The notes under the pieces were generated by a model. The model was not told the origin of the DNA. It saw only the letters and a list, made by a program, of their open reading frames with translations, and searched no databases. Positions 1 to 12,374 of a DNA stretch of 64,000 nucleotides are shown here, in pieces. A program made the position numbers and the translations under genes. Source of the DNA: Vermamoeba vermiformis (taxonomy: Eukaryota > Tubulinea > Echinamoebida); assembly GCA_045837725.1 (NCBI GenBank), contig JBEWZL010000096.1, forward strand, positions 89,504 to 153,503. The letters run 5' to 3'. The stretch's first letter is position 1. The number at the start of each line of letters is the position of its first letter.

Positions 1-2
1 CT

Positions 3-149
3 TCGCTATTGAAGAGCCAATTTGATACTTTAGAAGAGCCGCACAAGGCCGAAGAAGATCCAACCGGTTACATTACAGCTTCAATTGTACCTCCTGTGAA
101 TGAAGTTGTTGCTAACATTAAGCAAGAACTCGAAAAGAGAATTAAATAA
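3..149 (+). CDS. Gluconokinase, C-terminal end (partial)
   Basis: The window opens inside this gene; only the last 48 codons are present, ending TAA at 147-149. The tail begins LLKSQFDTLEEP and closes with a charged helix (NIKQELEKRIK). The 'L..SQF.TLE.P' element followed by an acidic stretch and a final amphipathic helix is characteristic of the GntK family (thermoresistant-type gluconokinase), which phosphorylates D-gluconate to 6-phosphogluconate using ATP for the pentose phosphate pathway. The P-loop lies outside the window, so the call rests on this C-terminal signature alone. A shikimate-kinase-like relative is the main alternative. Confidence 0.6.
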   Translation, partial: SLLKSQFDTLEEPHKAEEDPTGYITASIVPPVNEVVANIKQELEKRIK

Positions 150-300
150 AGTGGCCCAGTTCAATGTTGAGTGTTCACATAAACGAGATTTTGTTCGCTT
201 GATCTGAATTAAATTTTAGAATTCAACGGCAGAATACCACACTGTATATAATTATGTATATATAGCGACTAAAGTATATATTTATTAATAAGACTGCAGT

Positions 301-3300
301 ATGGAAGACAAGAAAGCGGATACACACCGCCTGCGGTACTACATGGCCAATAAATACGAAGGCGATGTATATGAAACGGATTTTAGCTCAAATAACTCAC
401 CAAGAGAGGGCCAAGGAGGTAGTCCACGCTATTCTTCCGATGAAGACTTGAGATTGAGCAGTGGCAGCGGTAGTGGCTCGCAGATTCTGGGATCTGAGAA
501 AGACATTTATTATAAAATCTACGATTTTGTAAATGAAGATAGTCACGATAATCTAAGAAGTTCTGCTAGTAGTTTCTTCGGCCAGCCCCCAGGTAAATTT
601 TAAATAATTTTTGAAATTTCTATTTTTTGATTGCGCGTTAATACCCGCTTTATAATTAAATAAACCTTCATAATATAATTCATTAATTTATATCTTTTGA
701 CGTAGATATCGAAGATAAGCCTAAGAAAGTTTCGTATTCAATGCCAAACCCATCTGACAAAGATTGGAATAAGGAATTTCAGGAGTTATTAGAACTGCCT
801 GACACAGAAGAAAAATTCGCTAAAATTAGGCATTTAGCTCAAGATTTCATCTCAATAGGTAAATTACAATTACTCATTCAAGAATAATTATTCTAAATAC
901 GTCTTTTTGTTTTAGCTACTAACTGCGCCAAAATTATTATATCGGAATTATATTTGCATAAGAAGACTATTAAGCCTTTAGAAATCGGAGGCATCGCCGG
1001 CGGTGATAAAGTAAGGCCTAAAAATTTTTACTTTGATTGGACCGAATTAATTTTTTTATTTTCCGTAGTACTTGTACAGAAACATTTTGTTTAAATTTGC
1101 GTTAGACGTGCAATTCAAAAAGAATTTATGGATGTACGGTGGTCTTGATGCTTCAGACGAACGAGCCATGAAAGGTAAAGTCACTGCCAAAAATTGTGGT
1201 CCGACGCTAACTTTATGACCCGATAGGCGCATCACACGAACTCAAAGGACTAATGCATTATTCATCGATAAGAGTTCCCGGCATCCACTTTCCATTAATG
1301 GTAATGCTTCATTGTCACGAAATTTCAGTACGCTAATAACGACCTCAGATTTTGATCGATTACAAGGGTTATCGAATGACCGCTCAAAGTTTTCTACCGA
1401 TTCATTCAGATACTATTCGATATGGAAGGTAAATATAGCTTTAATATGCGCGCAAAATAACGGTTTTTGTAGTTCTAATGCCGGATCTGTGGTTCACGCG
1501 GATATTCCGGATCTTGTTGAAAAAATGAGCAAAATCGGTCAAAAATTGAACTTATGTGCGCATCGCGTGAAAGATAAGACACTTTATGGTCCTGGCGACC
1601 AGGAAGTTCACATTGGTACTGACGGGCGATATTACTGCATCGATTTGGCACGTGTTTTTCCGTGCGAAGCACCCAAAGTGTAAGAACGATACATTTTTAA
1701 TGACCACTTCTAATGTGATAATATATTATTGTTTCTAATGATTTTTGTTTGCAGTAAGACCAGTGAGACTCGGTCCATATTTTATGAAATGTTGCGACCA
1801 GAATTCGTGTTGAAGTTTTCAGAGCCGTTGAATTCTGACGCATATACTGCGTGGAGCAAAAGTGACCCAAATCACGCCAAGCATAATGCAAGGATAGAGG
1901 CAGCTACTGATAAGTACGTTAAAAACAATATTGTTGCCTTCTTACAGCGACCTAAACGAGTTTTATAGGCTGCACAAAGTTGTTATTGGTGATTTTGCCA
2001 AGTTTTTAGACAAACAAGAATACGTCAAGAAACCTCTCATAGAAAACTTTCAGTCACTACGATTAATTGAAATTTTGCATCGTGAAGGAATTAATATTAG
2101 GTACGGTTTACTAGCATCGAGTTTCAACAATGACTAATTTTTGATATTTGTAGGCACTTGGGTCGAGTACGAGCCAAATCTAATTCGCCTGTCGTGCAAA
2201 AATTGTTGTTATCAGAAATGGTCGTGCGAATTATTAAGAACATTATTCGACAGCAGTTCAGAGACATTATGAAAGAATCGAAGTACCTCTCTGAAGAACA
2301 AGTAAGTTCTCAATATATGAGCACGTGACTAGCCCTGGTAGAGATTTATTTTGTCTTCACCAAATTTGGTTAACACAATTGTTTTTGTTCGTACTTACGT
2401 ATTTTACCATAGATGAAAGAAGTGTTTGTGACGTATCTCAATCTCGTCACGGGATACGCATTGAACTCGAATAACTTTTGGAAGAACATTACTAAGCTCG
2501 TTGTGACCAAGTTCCCTGGTTCGATGTCGAGTCAAGAGCTGCAACAGCCTTCGTTCAAACTTCAATCGCACATTGACATTTCATACGTCATTCGAAGGCT
2601 CAGCGACAAGCTAGGCATTGAAATTTCACGAGTAAGATTTCACTTTAAAAATTTACGTTCCGAGAATGAGTAACGAGCATTTGTCTGGCAGGACCTTGTA
2701 ATTTCTAAAGGCACCGAGCTGATTTACTGTGACATTGAATCTGTGCAGCCTAAAATCAGATTCATTAATATTCTCGATGAGGCCGAGGTACGTCACCTAT
2801 TCGTTACGCGTTTTACCGAAAATTTACCAAATACTTATAAATTTATGAATAGGGAATGTCGTTGTTATTGTTAGGCTTGAAAAAAGAAGGCACTACGAGA
2901 CTCAGACTGCTTAAGTTAGCCGCACAAAAGTTCGAAATGGCTTGCGCCAATCTTCCAACGAACTACACCGCGTTACAAGAGTGGGGAAGGTAAACGAATT
3001 AATCATTATTTAATTATTGCTAATGTTCTGTAGGTCGTTGTTGGAGTACTCTAAACTCATCCCCAAAGAATCACAAGAACACGAGACAGTATTGGCAAGT
3101 GCCACTCAAAAGTACTCGTCAGCATTACAACTGCACGAATCAGAAGACGCGTACAAACATTACAACTCGGTGCTGATTGGTCGGTTGTTGTACTCGCGGC
3201 TGAGTCAAGAATTGTCCTCGGCACTTATCAGAGATTTGACTTCGAGTTTGCGATGTTATTTGAAACTCCGAGTACGTAGTCTAAATATAAGTTTCAGAGT

Positions 3301-5512
3301 TTATATATATTAATATTTACTATTATTAATGCAGCCCACGAAATTATCGAAGCTGTTGCACAAGATCCAAAAGCTGTGGGGATTGTACAACACAAAGGCC
3401 GTAAATTTCAATAGGTAACAATTTAATTTCAAAATTTAAACTAAAATATTAACGATTATTAATATAGGGAGCATTTGCTTGAGATTTGTCTGTTGATTAG
3501 CAAAATCATTGACGACTCCGTGCAAGATACTTTCATCAGGTACTTCATTTGCAAAGATAATCCAATCACATTATAATAGAGCCATATTAATCGTTATTAT
3601 TTTTGCAGTACTAATAGTCGAGTGCCAAAAATGATGAAAACGAATTTGATTTCAAACAACGTTATGATCACCGCAATTAAGAATTTATTGCTCTCAGCAA
3701 TCATCAGTTTCGAACACGCAAAGTTGACAGAGGCAATAGCGGATAATAGGAATACGTTCTTATATATCATGAATTCGGTCAACACGAAGATCTCGCAGAT
3801 CAGATCCATCGAAAAATATGTTCGAGCGTTGACTTTGCCAGTACGCGATATTGACCCTAATAACGCTACTCAATGCGACGTTATGATCCTGAAACATATC
3901 TCGCACATGATTGGCTTCTTGGCTAATTCTGCAAATTTGAGATTTGCATTGGACAACAAACTTAGCGCAATCACTGAAATTTCGCTGAGCGACGATGACG
4001 TGTTTGATAAGGCGATTCCAATGATCGCACTCAAGTCGAAGCAATTGAAATCACTCTCTTTGGCTAATGTGTCGTACTTACAAACAAAACTGTTCGTGGA
4101 GCATGTGCCGAAGATAGTCAGCTTGACGTCACTGGATCTGTCTAACAGTCCTATCAACGAAGCGTGTTTGATGGCACTGACGACATTAACGGCGCTTAGA
4201 TTCCTAGATATTTCCAAGATTCAAGACATTACCGACGAATCTCTCAAAGTTTTCTTCCAAGCTTGTGGATCCGGCTTGGAACGACTAGATATCTCAAGTA
4301 AGTTTCTATACCTTTACAAACATTACTATTTCATAACAAGAAATAAGATTGCAAGGCAATTAAGGCCTTTTTGTGAAAAAGTGGACTTTTTTATAGAAAA
4401 TTGTTTATCCGGCTTAAATTTTCTTGTTTTATTTAGATACGAGAAGAATTAAAGGCGGCTCAATCAATTATTTGCTAATGAACACCACTCGATTACAACA
4501 CTTGAACCTGAACGGCTTGGCGAACATCACCGACGATACAGTTGTGGCTCTAGCGCAGAGTCCTACAGCAGGAGTATTGAAGTCTATTCATATGATTGGT
4601 GTGCACACTGGATTGACCGAACAAGTCGTGGATGTGTTGACGAACAGAACCACTGCACTGACGGATCTAAGTCTAGGTATGACGTCATTATAGGCAATCA
4701 CATAGTGAATTAAATTTAATTGCCATTGTTATAGGAACAATTAAGAAAATCGGAGATAGTTTATCGAAGTTAGCAGATCTGGCACCGAAGTTGAAAACTT
4801 TGACACTGAAAGGCAAGATTTAACAACGCGTCGTCGTTTATAAGGACCTTTTAATTAATATCTGCTCTTAGGCATGAACGCTACTGATATTGGCTTCAAG
4901 CCAATTTTATCAAATTTAACCAACGCGACACGATTGGTCATTCGCGCGTGCCTTGGTTTGACGGACAAATCATTGGCGACATTGCCTGCAAGCAACACTT
5001 CACTGCAATCACTGAGTTTAGGAGGGTGCTATAGTATTACTGGCGAGTGTTTCTTAACTCTACGAAACACCTTGACGAGTCTGACGAGTTTGGATCTGAG
5101 CGATGTGACGGCACTGGATCCGGTGCACTTCAGAAAATACGTGTCAAAACTGCACTTGTTGTCACATTTGCAGCTCAACTTCTGTCAGACACTCGACGAC
5201 GATTGCTTCATTGAGATTTTCCCGCACTTGCCGTTCTTACGAACACTCTCCCTGGACAGCAGCCACGTGACAGATGTCACCATCAAACATCTCGTGAAAC
5301 ATTGTCCGCACTTGGAGCGTTTGGATCTGACCAATTGTTTGCGACTGACCGACAAATCGTTGAATTATTTGACGCTGATGAAGTCACTCAAAGAACTGTG
5401 CATCAAGCACTGTCAATTCTCGGCACCTGCGCTAGAAAACTTGCAAGAGAAATTGCCCTTGGATAATCTACTGACTTCGAGCGGTAGTTATAAGCTACGG
5501 CAGCACTTTTGA
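301..5512 (+). CDS. CLU-domain protein with C-terminal leucine-rich repeats
   Basis: A large multi-exon gene of about 1,300 residues with around 17 short introns. The N-terminus is Ser/Gly-rich and disordered. The middle has CLU-type signatures: 'DYKGYRMTAQS', then 'HIGTDGRYYCIDLARVFP', then 'FYEMLRPEFV', matching the '(G)(S/T)DGR.Y.LDL.R..P' and 'LR.E.V' elements of clustered-mitochondria (CLU) proteins. After a helical middle come leucine-rich repeats of the cysteine-containing/AMN1 type (3622-5512, for example 'LTSLDLSN', 'LERLDLTNCLRLTDKSL'). The role is unknown; CLU proteins bind mRNA and affect mitochondrial distribution, and LRRs usually bind protein. Near 1921-1940 the reading frame changes by +1 with no plausible intron. 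A TATA-rich stretch lies at about 245-290, just before the ATG. The TGA stop is at 5510-5512. Confidence 0.7.
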
Positions 5513-5786
5513 AATAAAAAGGCGCAAGATCCATTTTTTGGGCCACAAAATCTTGATTGTTTGGCATTAGAATGCGATGATGTGCTGGGAGTTGATTACT
5601 CTAGGCATGTAAATAATCATCAGTTTATAATTATAAGAAAGTGTTTCATCGATGAGGAGATACGAAGAGTTCACAACTTTTATCCGAAAAGTTCAGAAAT
5701 TTGTTAGAACACGATATTTAGCGTTCCTTCGACATTTTTTGTCATTAGTTAATACTTTATAACACGTAACAAACGTAAACTTGAAA

Positions 5787-6069
5787 ATGTCGTCGAGGTA
5801 AGAGCATAACTGGAGCGGATGTGGGTTGGAATAGCAATGTGGCTTGAAATATTTCGCGCAGATTTAATCCCTACAACCCGGAAGAAAAATCAAATCCGAT
5901 CAAAATTGAAGTGGCGAATGAAAATGAGGATCAAAGCCCATCAAATGTCGTGAATAATAATAACAATAATAGTGGTAATAATGACGTGGCTAAAGAACTT
6001 ACTCCAACAGAAGTAAAAAGAACCCATCTGGTTTTCGATGACTCTTCTTCATCAGAGAGTTCGGAGTAG
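5787..6069 (+). CDS. Small acidic, Asn-rich protein of unknown function
   Basis: A two-exon gene: exon 1 is 5787-5797 (ATG TCG TCG AG) and exon 2 is 5862-6069, joined over a GT-AG intron of 64 bp. The product is about 72 residues. It starts MSSRFNPYNPEEK, has a poly-Asn stretch in the middle and ends with an acidic serine tail (DDSSSSESSE), a pattern seen in casein-kinase-2 target tails. No domain is recognised. The stop at 6067-6069 lies directly against the left edge of the presumed GH32 inversion, so its original 3' untranslated region may have been replaced. Confidence 0.5.
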
Positions 6070-7241
6070 CAATATTATTAATATTACTATATTTATTGTA
6101 ATATATAGCACATAATTATAAACACTGTCATAAATAAACACGTTGTCGTGAATGCCGTTGCCATCCATGGATAAAAACAAGCAGTCAACGGTACCGCCGC
6201 TGGGTGTTGGTAGTGTGAAGTAGTCCGGGCACTCCCAATCACCACCTTCGCCTGGTTCACCGAGCACGAATGGGTGCTTGTACTTCCAATGTTTCAAGTC
6301 TTCGCTTTCATACAGCAAAGTCATCGCAAATCTGTTTCGCATGCCACTGCCGAGGATAAAATACCACTGCAATAAAAGTCAATTATCGTTAAGGCTAGAT
6401 TAGAAAAATTGACCGTACTTTGCCGTTCTGGGTCCAAATGGTCGGGTCACGGAAGCCGACGAGAGAGCCTTCAAACTCCGAGGGAGGTCCAGCTACAACA
6501 GGGTTGGCAGCGTCTTTGTACCAATTGATAAGAAGGCCGTCGTTGCTCTTCGGATAGGCCAGGCAGACGGTCTAAAGTAGGACGATGACACGTGTCACAA
6601 AAATTTTAACGGATGTCAATACAACTAAACTTACTTGAGCACCAGAATCAACAACGTTTGGTTCATTAATTCCTGTATATATAGCCATGATTTTGGTACC
6701 GTTGATGACGATTGCACTTCCGCTATTGAAAAATGAAATTAATTTGTGAAATTGGAATCAATTCGCCAAGTGAATCTTTACCTCCAAACACCGTAGTTAT
6801 CAGCACCCGCTATAATTGAAATGAATTATTAAATTTCTAAACATTACGCAGACTTACGTTGGTCAGGAGACAGGCCAATGGGCAAGCGCTTCCAAGTTAT
6901 AAGATCTTTTGACACAGTATGACCCCAATATTTAATATTAGTGCCATATACTGTCGTCGCATATTGATAGAAGACGTGGTAATAGCCTTGGTAGTAAAAC
7001 ATGCCATTAGGATCATTCATCCTTAAAGAATTACGGATTAGCAAAACATTCGCTTAATTGAATGAACGATATTTAAAATAGCACTAATGTTGACTAATTT
7101 ATTATATGGATTAAAATTTTCATTGAATTACCATAATTTATCAGGTAAGAAGTGAAACTTGGGTCGTTGCGGATCACTAAGCTCTCCGAGTGCCTTGAGA
7201 GCAGTAGCACTCAATAGTAATACGAATAGTAGCTTCTTCAT
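6070..7241 (-). pseudogene. GH32 invertase-type glycosidase, 5' half (split gene)
   Basis: The N-terminal half of a glycoside hydrolase family 32 enzyme (beta-fructosidase/invertase type). Exon 1 starts with the ATG at 7239-7241 and encodes a signal peptide (MKKLLFVLLLSATALKALG) and the start of the domain (FHFLPDKLW). Exon 2 follows with [10 protein letters not shown], which holds the nucleophile Asp. Later exons carry 'GVWSGSAI', 'YTG', 'GFRDPTIW' (RDP motif) and 'WECPDYF' with the acid/base Glu. All expected 5' blade motifs are in order and in frame across several short introns. The protein then stops making sense at about 6135-6070, just before the second beta-propeller half. The missing remainder lies at 16669-17815 on the other strand. 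Re-inverting the interval between them would put both halves in order. Confidence 0.8.
6586..6597. repeat. TGACACGTGTCA palindrome, intronic copy 1
   Basis: Exact 12-bp palindrome with a CACGTG (E-box) core, inside an intron of the GH32 5' half. One of six exact copies in the window. Confidence 0.9.
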
Positions 7242-7533
7242 ATTGTTAATTTGTTGCGTTCTTTACGCACACCTTTCTCGTATGACACATAGCCAAAATA
7301 CCTCGGAAAAAATCACTTTTGTGTCTCCTTTGGATCTAAACAAGGAAGGAACAGAGCTTATTAATAGCTGTTGAATATTCTATACGTCATAGTGCCACCG
7401 AATCAAGAAACAAGCAGAAAATTCTCAACTTTTTCTTCTTGTCTCGTTTGTCCGGTCTCATCGCATTAAATTCCAACAAAACATATTTTCATTAAATAAT
7501 CTCATAGCCTACAACACATAATCACTTTTTACA

Positions 7534-8483
7534 ATGGGAAATATGTAAGTTAAATCGACATAATTGATAATTGATCTGACATGTGATTTGTGTTTAGAGC
7601 GACATTCGAGCAATTACCTTCGCCGCTTAGAAATTTAAATGAAGACAATATGGTCGTATTATTGCAATATTTACATGTCTCAGATTATGTGCATCTGATG
7701 TCGACTTGCCGCAAGTTCAATAACGAGACTTTAGGCCCTGTAAGTACTTCGTAACCAAATTTAAATTTGATAAATTAAATTTGAAATAATTAACATGGCC
7801 ATATTGCCTTTAAAAACTCTGAAATTTCCGGAGATCTGGCATCCAATCACATCCACTTTACTAACTGCCGTTATTTGAAGAATAATTACTATTGGGCTCA
7901 ATTAATAAACCGTCCAGCGCCTTTCCCGTCACGATCGGCCCAATACAGCCTCGTCAATCATATCCTAACGACAACGCGTAACGGAAGAAAATTTATCGTT
8001 GATGGCCAGCCAATCGATTTAAATATGGCAATTGATACACGCAACAAAAGATTAGTGAGCCATTTTGACTTTAGAAAGCATATTAAGGAGTATTATTTGA
8101 AAGCAAAGTGCAGTAAAACTTTGCGTAAATTACTGAAGCCTTTTACGAAAGGTACAAACGGAAAATTATCGCCAGAGATTAAAATTGTCGAGAATATTCA
8201 ATTGGACAAGTTTTTTTGCAAATCGGATCCGCTTGAACGAAGCACAATGGCAGATGCGACTTTTGTAGTGGATCTTGGCGTCGATGCAACTTCATTAGAG
8301 AAGTTGAATAATATGCAACTGCCTGCTACATTTAAAAGTCGCCGCATAGTCTACAAATTATCGAATAAGCAAGCACAACGCGAAGAATTTAAATTCCTCT
8401 CGCGTGCTTGGTCAGAAATGGTGCCTGATAAACCCAAATTCGGTAAAAATATGCAATGGAACCGAAAACATGTTCCAAAGTAA
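7534..8483 (+). CDS. F-box-like protein, function unknown
   Basis: Three exons: 7534-7544, 7598-7740 and about 7880-8483, giving about 250 residues. Exon 2 has an F-box-like helix set ('LNEDNMVVLLQYLHVSDYVHLMSTCRKFN'-like spacing; key residues L, L, D, C, F). The C-terminal 200 residues are basic and hydrophilic, with no repeat or catalytic motif I recognise. F-box proteins normally bind SKP1 and bring substrates to SCF ubiquitin ligases. It lies within the segment bounded by the two GH32 halves and immediately upstream of another F-box gene. Confidence 0.55.
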
Positions 8484-8612
8484 TACACGTGTAATAAACA
8501 GATTTGAATTGCTGTTAAATAAAAGACAAATTTGCCGCGCCAAACACTGTTTCAAAAGCAAGCCCGTGAAACGCGAGAGCACAAGGGCAACGTAGCACTA
8601 AATAATATAGAT

Positions 8613-10257
8613 ATGGAGTTACCTGTAGAGATTATCGAGATTATATTGGCCAACGTGAGCTATCAAGATTTGTGCAGGTAATTAACGATCAGATTCGCCA
8701 CCTCGACCACCTAAAAAAATACAATTTAGTTTCGTTGTAATATAATGTATTGATTATTTAATAATTATTTTAAACCGTGTGCCTCATTTTTTCTAATTTT
8801 TTAATTGGAATTCTAGAGGCAGAAGAATATCTCGAAAATGGCGGGACGCAGCTGCCGACTTACTTCGTCGTGGTGCTTACAAACGAGTAAGTATGGTTAA
8901 TATTTTGATTATATTGTATTTTTAATGACCATTGTGTTGCTTCAGAAAACGTTGGAAGAAAGAGTTCAATTCCTTCTCTTCAAAATTCAAAAAGAAGCCA
9001 AAAAGAGTGGCAAAAAAGATAAATTACTCAAAGAAGACCTTAATGCGATACTAACGGTAAGTTTTAACTATGATATTTTGCCAATTAATCGCCGATTTCA
9101 TCTTGTTTCAAATTGCATCCGTGTTTTCGTAGCTGATTTAATCTTGTTTAAATTGCAACCGATTTCTTACTCACTTGTCATTATTATAGTACGCATTAGA
9201 CACTAAGAAATTAGGCGAATCGCCTGTAATTTCTAAGTCCCCGATTCAACTGCCACTATGCCTTGACACAATTGTTCCTCTACGCTGAAGATGAAATCGG
9301 TCTTTGGGACCATTTTGACGAGGCTATAGCTAAAATAGGTACTTATATATCAATATATTGCTTACAATTATTCGTTAATCAAAAAGTTTCAGAAAGCAAA
9401 TTCCACTTTATCATCCGTTCACCGCTGCTCAGCGCATACACAAAAATTCGTTGCCAAGAATTGTACGAGCTTAATTTGGACTTAGTCAACGAAGCTCTTA
9501 ACACTCACGCCAATTTAAACCTTGAAGTAAGCTATAAATATATAATGTCTAAGCGAATTAATGCTTGTTAGGTGGATCCGCGTAACGACGGCAGACCTGA
9601 AAACGCTGAAAATCTGGTCAAAGTGTTCAAACATTACTTTGATAATTTTGTACCCGCTATTAAGAAGCTAAATAAGTAATTGTATTTATCTTGGCGAAAT
9701 TTCATACTGACTTTTGTGCAGGGCAGCGCTCGGTTGGTTTCAGCACATCTACTACAAGTTTGAGGATACGAGACCGATTAAAGCGATATTAGTAATGCAT
9801 TTATTTACTTCCTTCAGTTATTGTGCAATCTTTGGAGCGTGGTTCTTCAAAGAAGGTAAGTTAAAATTTCATACTAAATGAATAGACGAAATGTTGATCG
9901 GTCATACTGCAGAGCAAAAAATCAATGCCACGCCCTGATAGAACAAGACATTACATATTATTAATGAAAATATTTGCATCAGCAATATTAGGCAACAAAC
10001 ACAAAGAAGAGTTCATGCGTGGAGCAGATGCGTTCACCGCTGAAGTTGCGCAGCAATTCGAGGAAACTGTTAAGCATTTAATGGTACGTGGCTATATATT
10101 TCCGAATAACTGGTACATTAACGATGTTATATAGACGATTGAGGTGGATCCAAGCGCTCTATTTCATAAGGTCAATTTCTCAATTCGTGAGATCTTCGAG
10201 GCTCTAGCAATAGCGAAGGACTTTTATCGCGATAAGGAAAAGAATAAATTAATATGA
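8613..10257 (+). CDS. F-box/RasGAP-like fusion, copy 1 (frame-disrupted)
   Basis: Starts MELPVEIIEIILANVS (F-box) and continues as a RasGAP-like domain: 'IRSPLLSAY', 'NLEVDP', 'ENAENLVKVFKHYF', 'NKALGWFQHIY', then 'HYILLMKIFASAILGNKHKEEF'. RasGAPs speed GTP hydrolysis by Ras-type GTPases; 'LEVDP', the following 'N..NL' helix and the late 'L..KI......HK' helix are family landmarks. It is a close paralogue of 12375-13969 with the same exon plan. Two +1 frame changes relative to that copy occur, at about 9230-9285 and across the intron at about 9850-9915. It is therefore either a decaying duplicate or carries base insertions in the assembly. The TGA stop is at 10255-10257. Confidence 0.6.
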
Positions 10258-10346
10258 AGATTTTTTTGAATTTGTGGACGTGGCTTGGATAAACTCAAAG
10301 CGCAGAAATGGATCTGATCCAACTTCTACTTTATTCCACAATTGCG

Positions 10347-11987
10347 TTACATCAGAAGTGCACCGGTCAAAGCAGCAACGAAACCAACAGCAGTCCAGTT
10401 CTTAACTGCCTCGCTGACCTTCTTAGTTGGCGATGCAACTGGCACATTGGCACCAGGAGTGCTCGCAGCGCCAGGCGGCAAAGGACACGAAGCAGTAGCG
10501 TTGCACAAGTATGTTGATGGAGCCAAAGTGCGTGAGAGTGAAAGGGAGACTTGGAACTTGTAGTTCTCGATGCTGACACCCTTGTACGATGCGTCCACGG
10601 CACCACATTGCACATCGTTCTGCGTGTAGAGGTTGAGTTGATTGAAGTCAACAGAGCTGCAGTCATTTAGCGTCAAGTCATTGCAGGTCACATTGACCGG
10701 ATCCAAGGAGCAGCGAGGGAATGAATATGGCAAGCAGTGATAGAAAGAGACATAGGACGGGTCCATCTCACAGCTCATGACCATTATATCGCCGTGCGAA
10801 TTCTTTCCAAAACCAGTGCCAAAGTAGTTGTTAATGTCTTTCGAAACAACAATTTTTGCCTTGGCACTCCAAGATTTGGTCTCGTTACGCTGGAACAAAA
10901 ACGCTGAGCCAAACGAGCCAGTTTCACCTCCTTGCACTGATTTCTTGGAGATTTCGTTGAAATTTCCATCGGCAGCGTGGAGCGAACGTTTCACGACTGG
11001 AGGTCCACCTTCATTCGGTGCACCAATCAAGACGTAGTTTGAGTCAATGGTGAAATAAATTGTGCCGACATCGGAGTTCTGACTAAGGCCGAGATCGTCT
11101 CCAAGCACAATCTGGTCTTGCCACACACCGTTGACTTTGGAGATGAAGAGCAGGTAGCCATTACCCACTGCAACGCCAAGTCGTGGGTCAGCAGTGTAAG
11201 GACTAACCACCACAACAGTGTCCTGATCGACCAAGAATGTATAGATGCTAGAAATAGAGCCAAGACTGTACGTGGTGCCAATGTCGTGGGATTGCAGCAA
11301 ATTCCATTGCAGGCCAGTACGCTCGTAGATATTGAAACTCGATGAGGAGTTCCATGCGAGTATATGAGTGTCGGTAACGTCGAAGGAAGGCACATTGCCG
11401 CCGATATTGATCGTAGAAATTTCGAGCACGTCGGCTTGTTCCCAGTCAGTTCCGTTAAAAACCAAAGTAAGAATACCCTGGTCGCTAGGGATAATCAAAG
11501 AGTCATCGGACAGAATCTTGTAGAAGCTGTAGAAGGTACCCAATTGGATAAAGCTCTCGTTCGCAGCTTGGTTGGTCGCATCCAGTTGCATCATGCGGAT
11601 CCTATTAGATTTGTGGAGGAAATGCCCGAACCACTTGCCATTAGTTGCAGGTTTCCAACGGTTGGCAACGGTAGAATAATTGTAAACAGAATTATAAGTG
11701 TTGCTGTCGGCATCCCACTTGTAGATGGTGATGGCGCCGCTTCCGGGTGGGTATAAGTACGCATTTGCAATCATATAATCTCCAGAAAAATCGCTAAGCG
11801 AAGGATAGCTACCATCAGAGCCGAATCTGTTGTCGTCAGAAACTTTTCTGCCGCCAGTTAAATCCAACGTCTGAAAAAAATTTTAAAATTTTTAAATCCA
11901 CAGTTTTTAGTCTTTACTTACCACATAACAGTTAACGACTGCAATACCGACGCTTAAAAATAGCACAATACATGCAAGACTTCTCAT
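10347..11987 (-). CDS. Secreted/GPI-anchored FG-GAP-like surface protein
   Basis: Two exons: a short one carrying the ATG at 11985-11987 and a signal peptide (MRSLACIVLFLSVGIAVV), then one long exon of 506 codons ending at 10347. The body is a repetitive beta-strand protein with elements such as 'YVLIGAPNEGG', 'GSFGSAFLFQRN' and 'YFGTGFGKNSHGDIMVMSC', the pattern of FG-GAP/integrin-alpha-type beta-propeller blades. A Cys-rich segment follows (about residues 380-440), then a Ser/Pro/Ala-rich linker and a hydrophobic C-terminus (GFVAALTGALLM) that suits a GPI-anchor signal. It is probably displayed at the cell surface; the ligand is unknown. It sits in opposite orientation between the two tandem F-box/RasGAP genes. 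Confidence 0.65.
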
Positions 11988-12374
11988 TTGTGGTGCAGTG
12001 TTGAGACTTAAACGTTAACAAAATAAACTGTCCGTCGGAACGAAGGCCGCTTTTTGCGACTATAAATAGCCCGTTATCTGTAGTCCTTTTTATATAAATA
12101 ATGGAATGCGGAAACAAAAGATAGGGCCTACTAATACCAGGCGTATAAGTTCAACTGGCAAACGAATTAGAGTTACAATAAATCCGCCGTTCAAAACTCA
12201 GCTTATTATAATCTCGCCCGATCGTTACAGCAAGTACATCAAATAATCGATTGCAGTCCCTATAGCTTGGTTAGTTCAACTTTTCAATGAATTTGGTCCC
12301 GAACAAAGCTCTTTTTTTTTGAGGCTTGTCTTTTTGGTTTGTGCACAAGAAACTGAGCAAGAGATCTGCTTTTT
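11988..12374. other. Divergent intergenic region
   Basis: A 387-bp spacer between the start of the FG-GAP gene (minus) and the start of the second F-box/RasGAP gene (plus), so it must hold both promoters. It contains an AT-rich stretch near 12090-12105 and a poly-T run at about 12312-12320. I see no gene in it. Confidence 0.5.

Noticed and set aside
9225-9237. A 12-bp GT-AG 'intron' in F-box/RasGAP copy 1
   Set aside because: Too short to be spliced and it would not repair the frame.
10308-11756. Several plus-strand open frames opposite the FG-GAP gene
   Set aside because: They are mirror frames of a long, well-supported minus-strand coding exon with a signal peptide.
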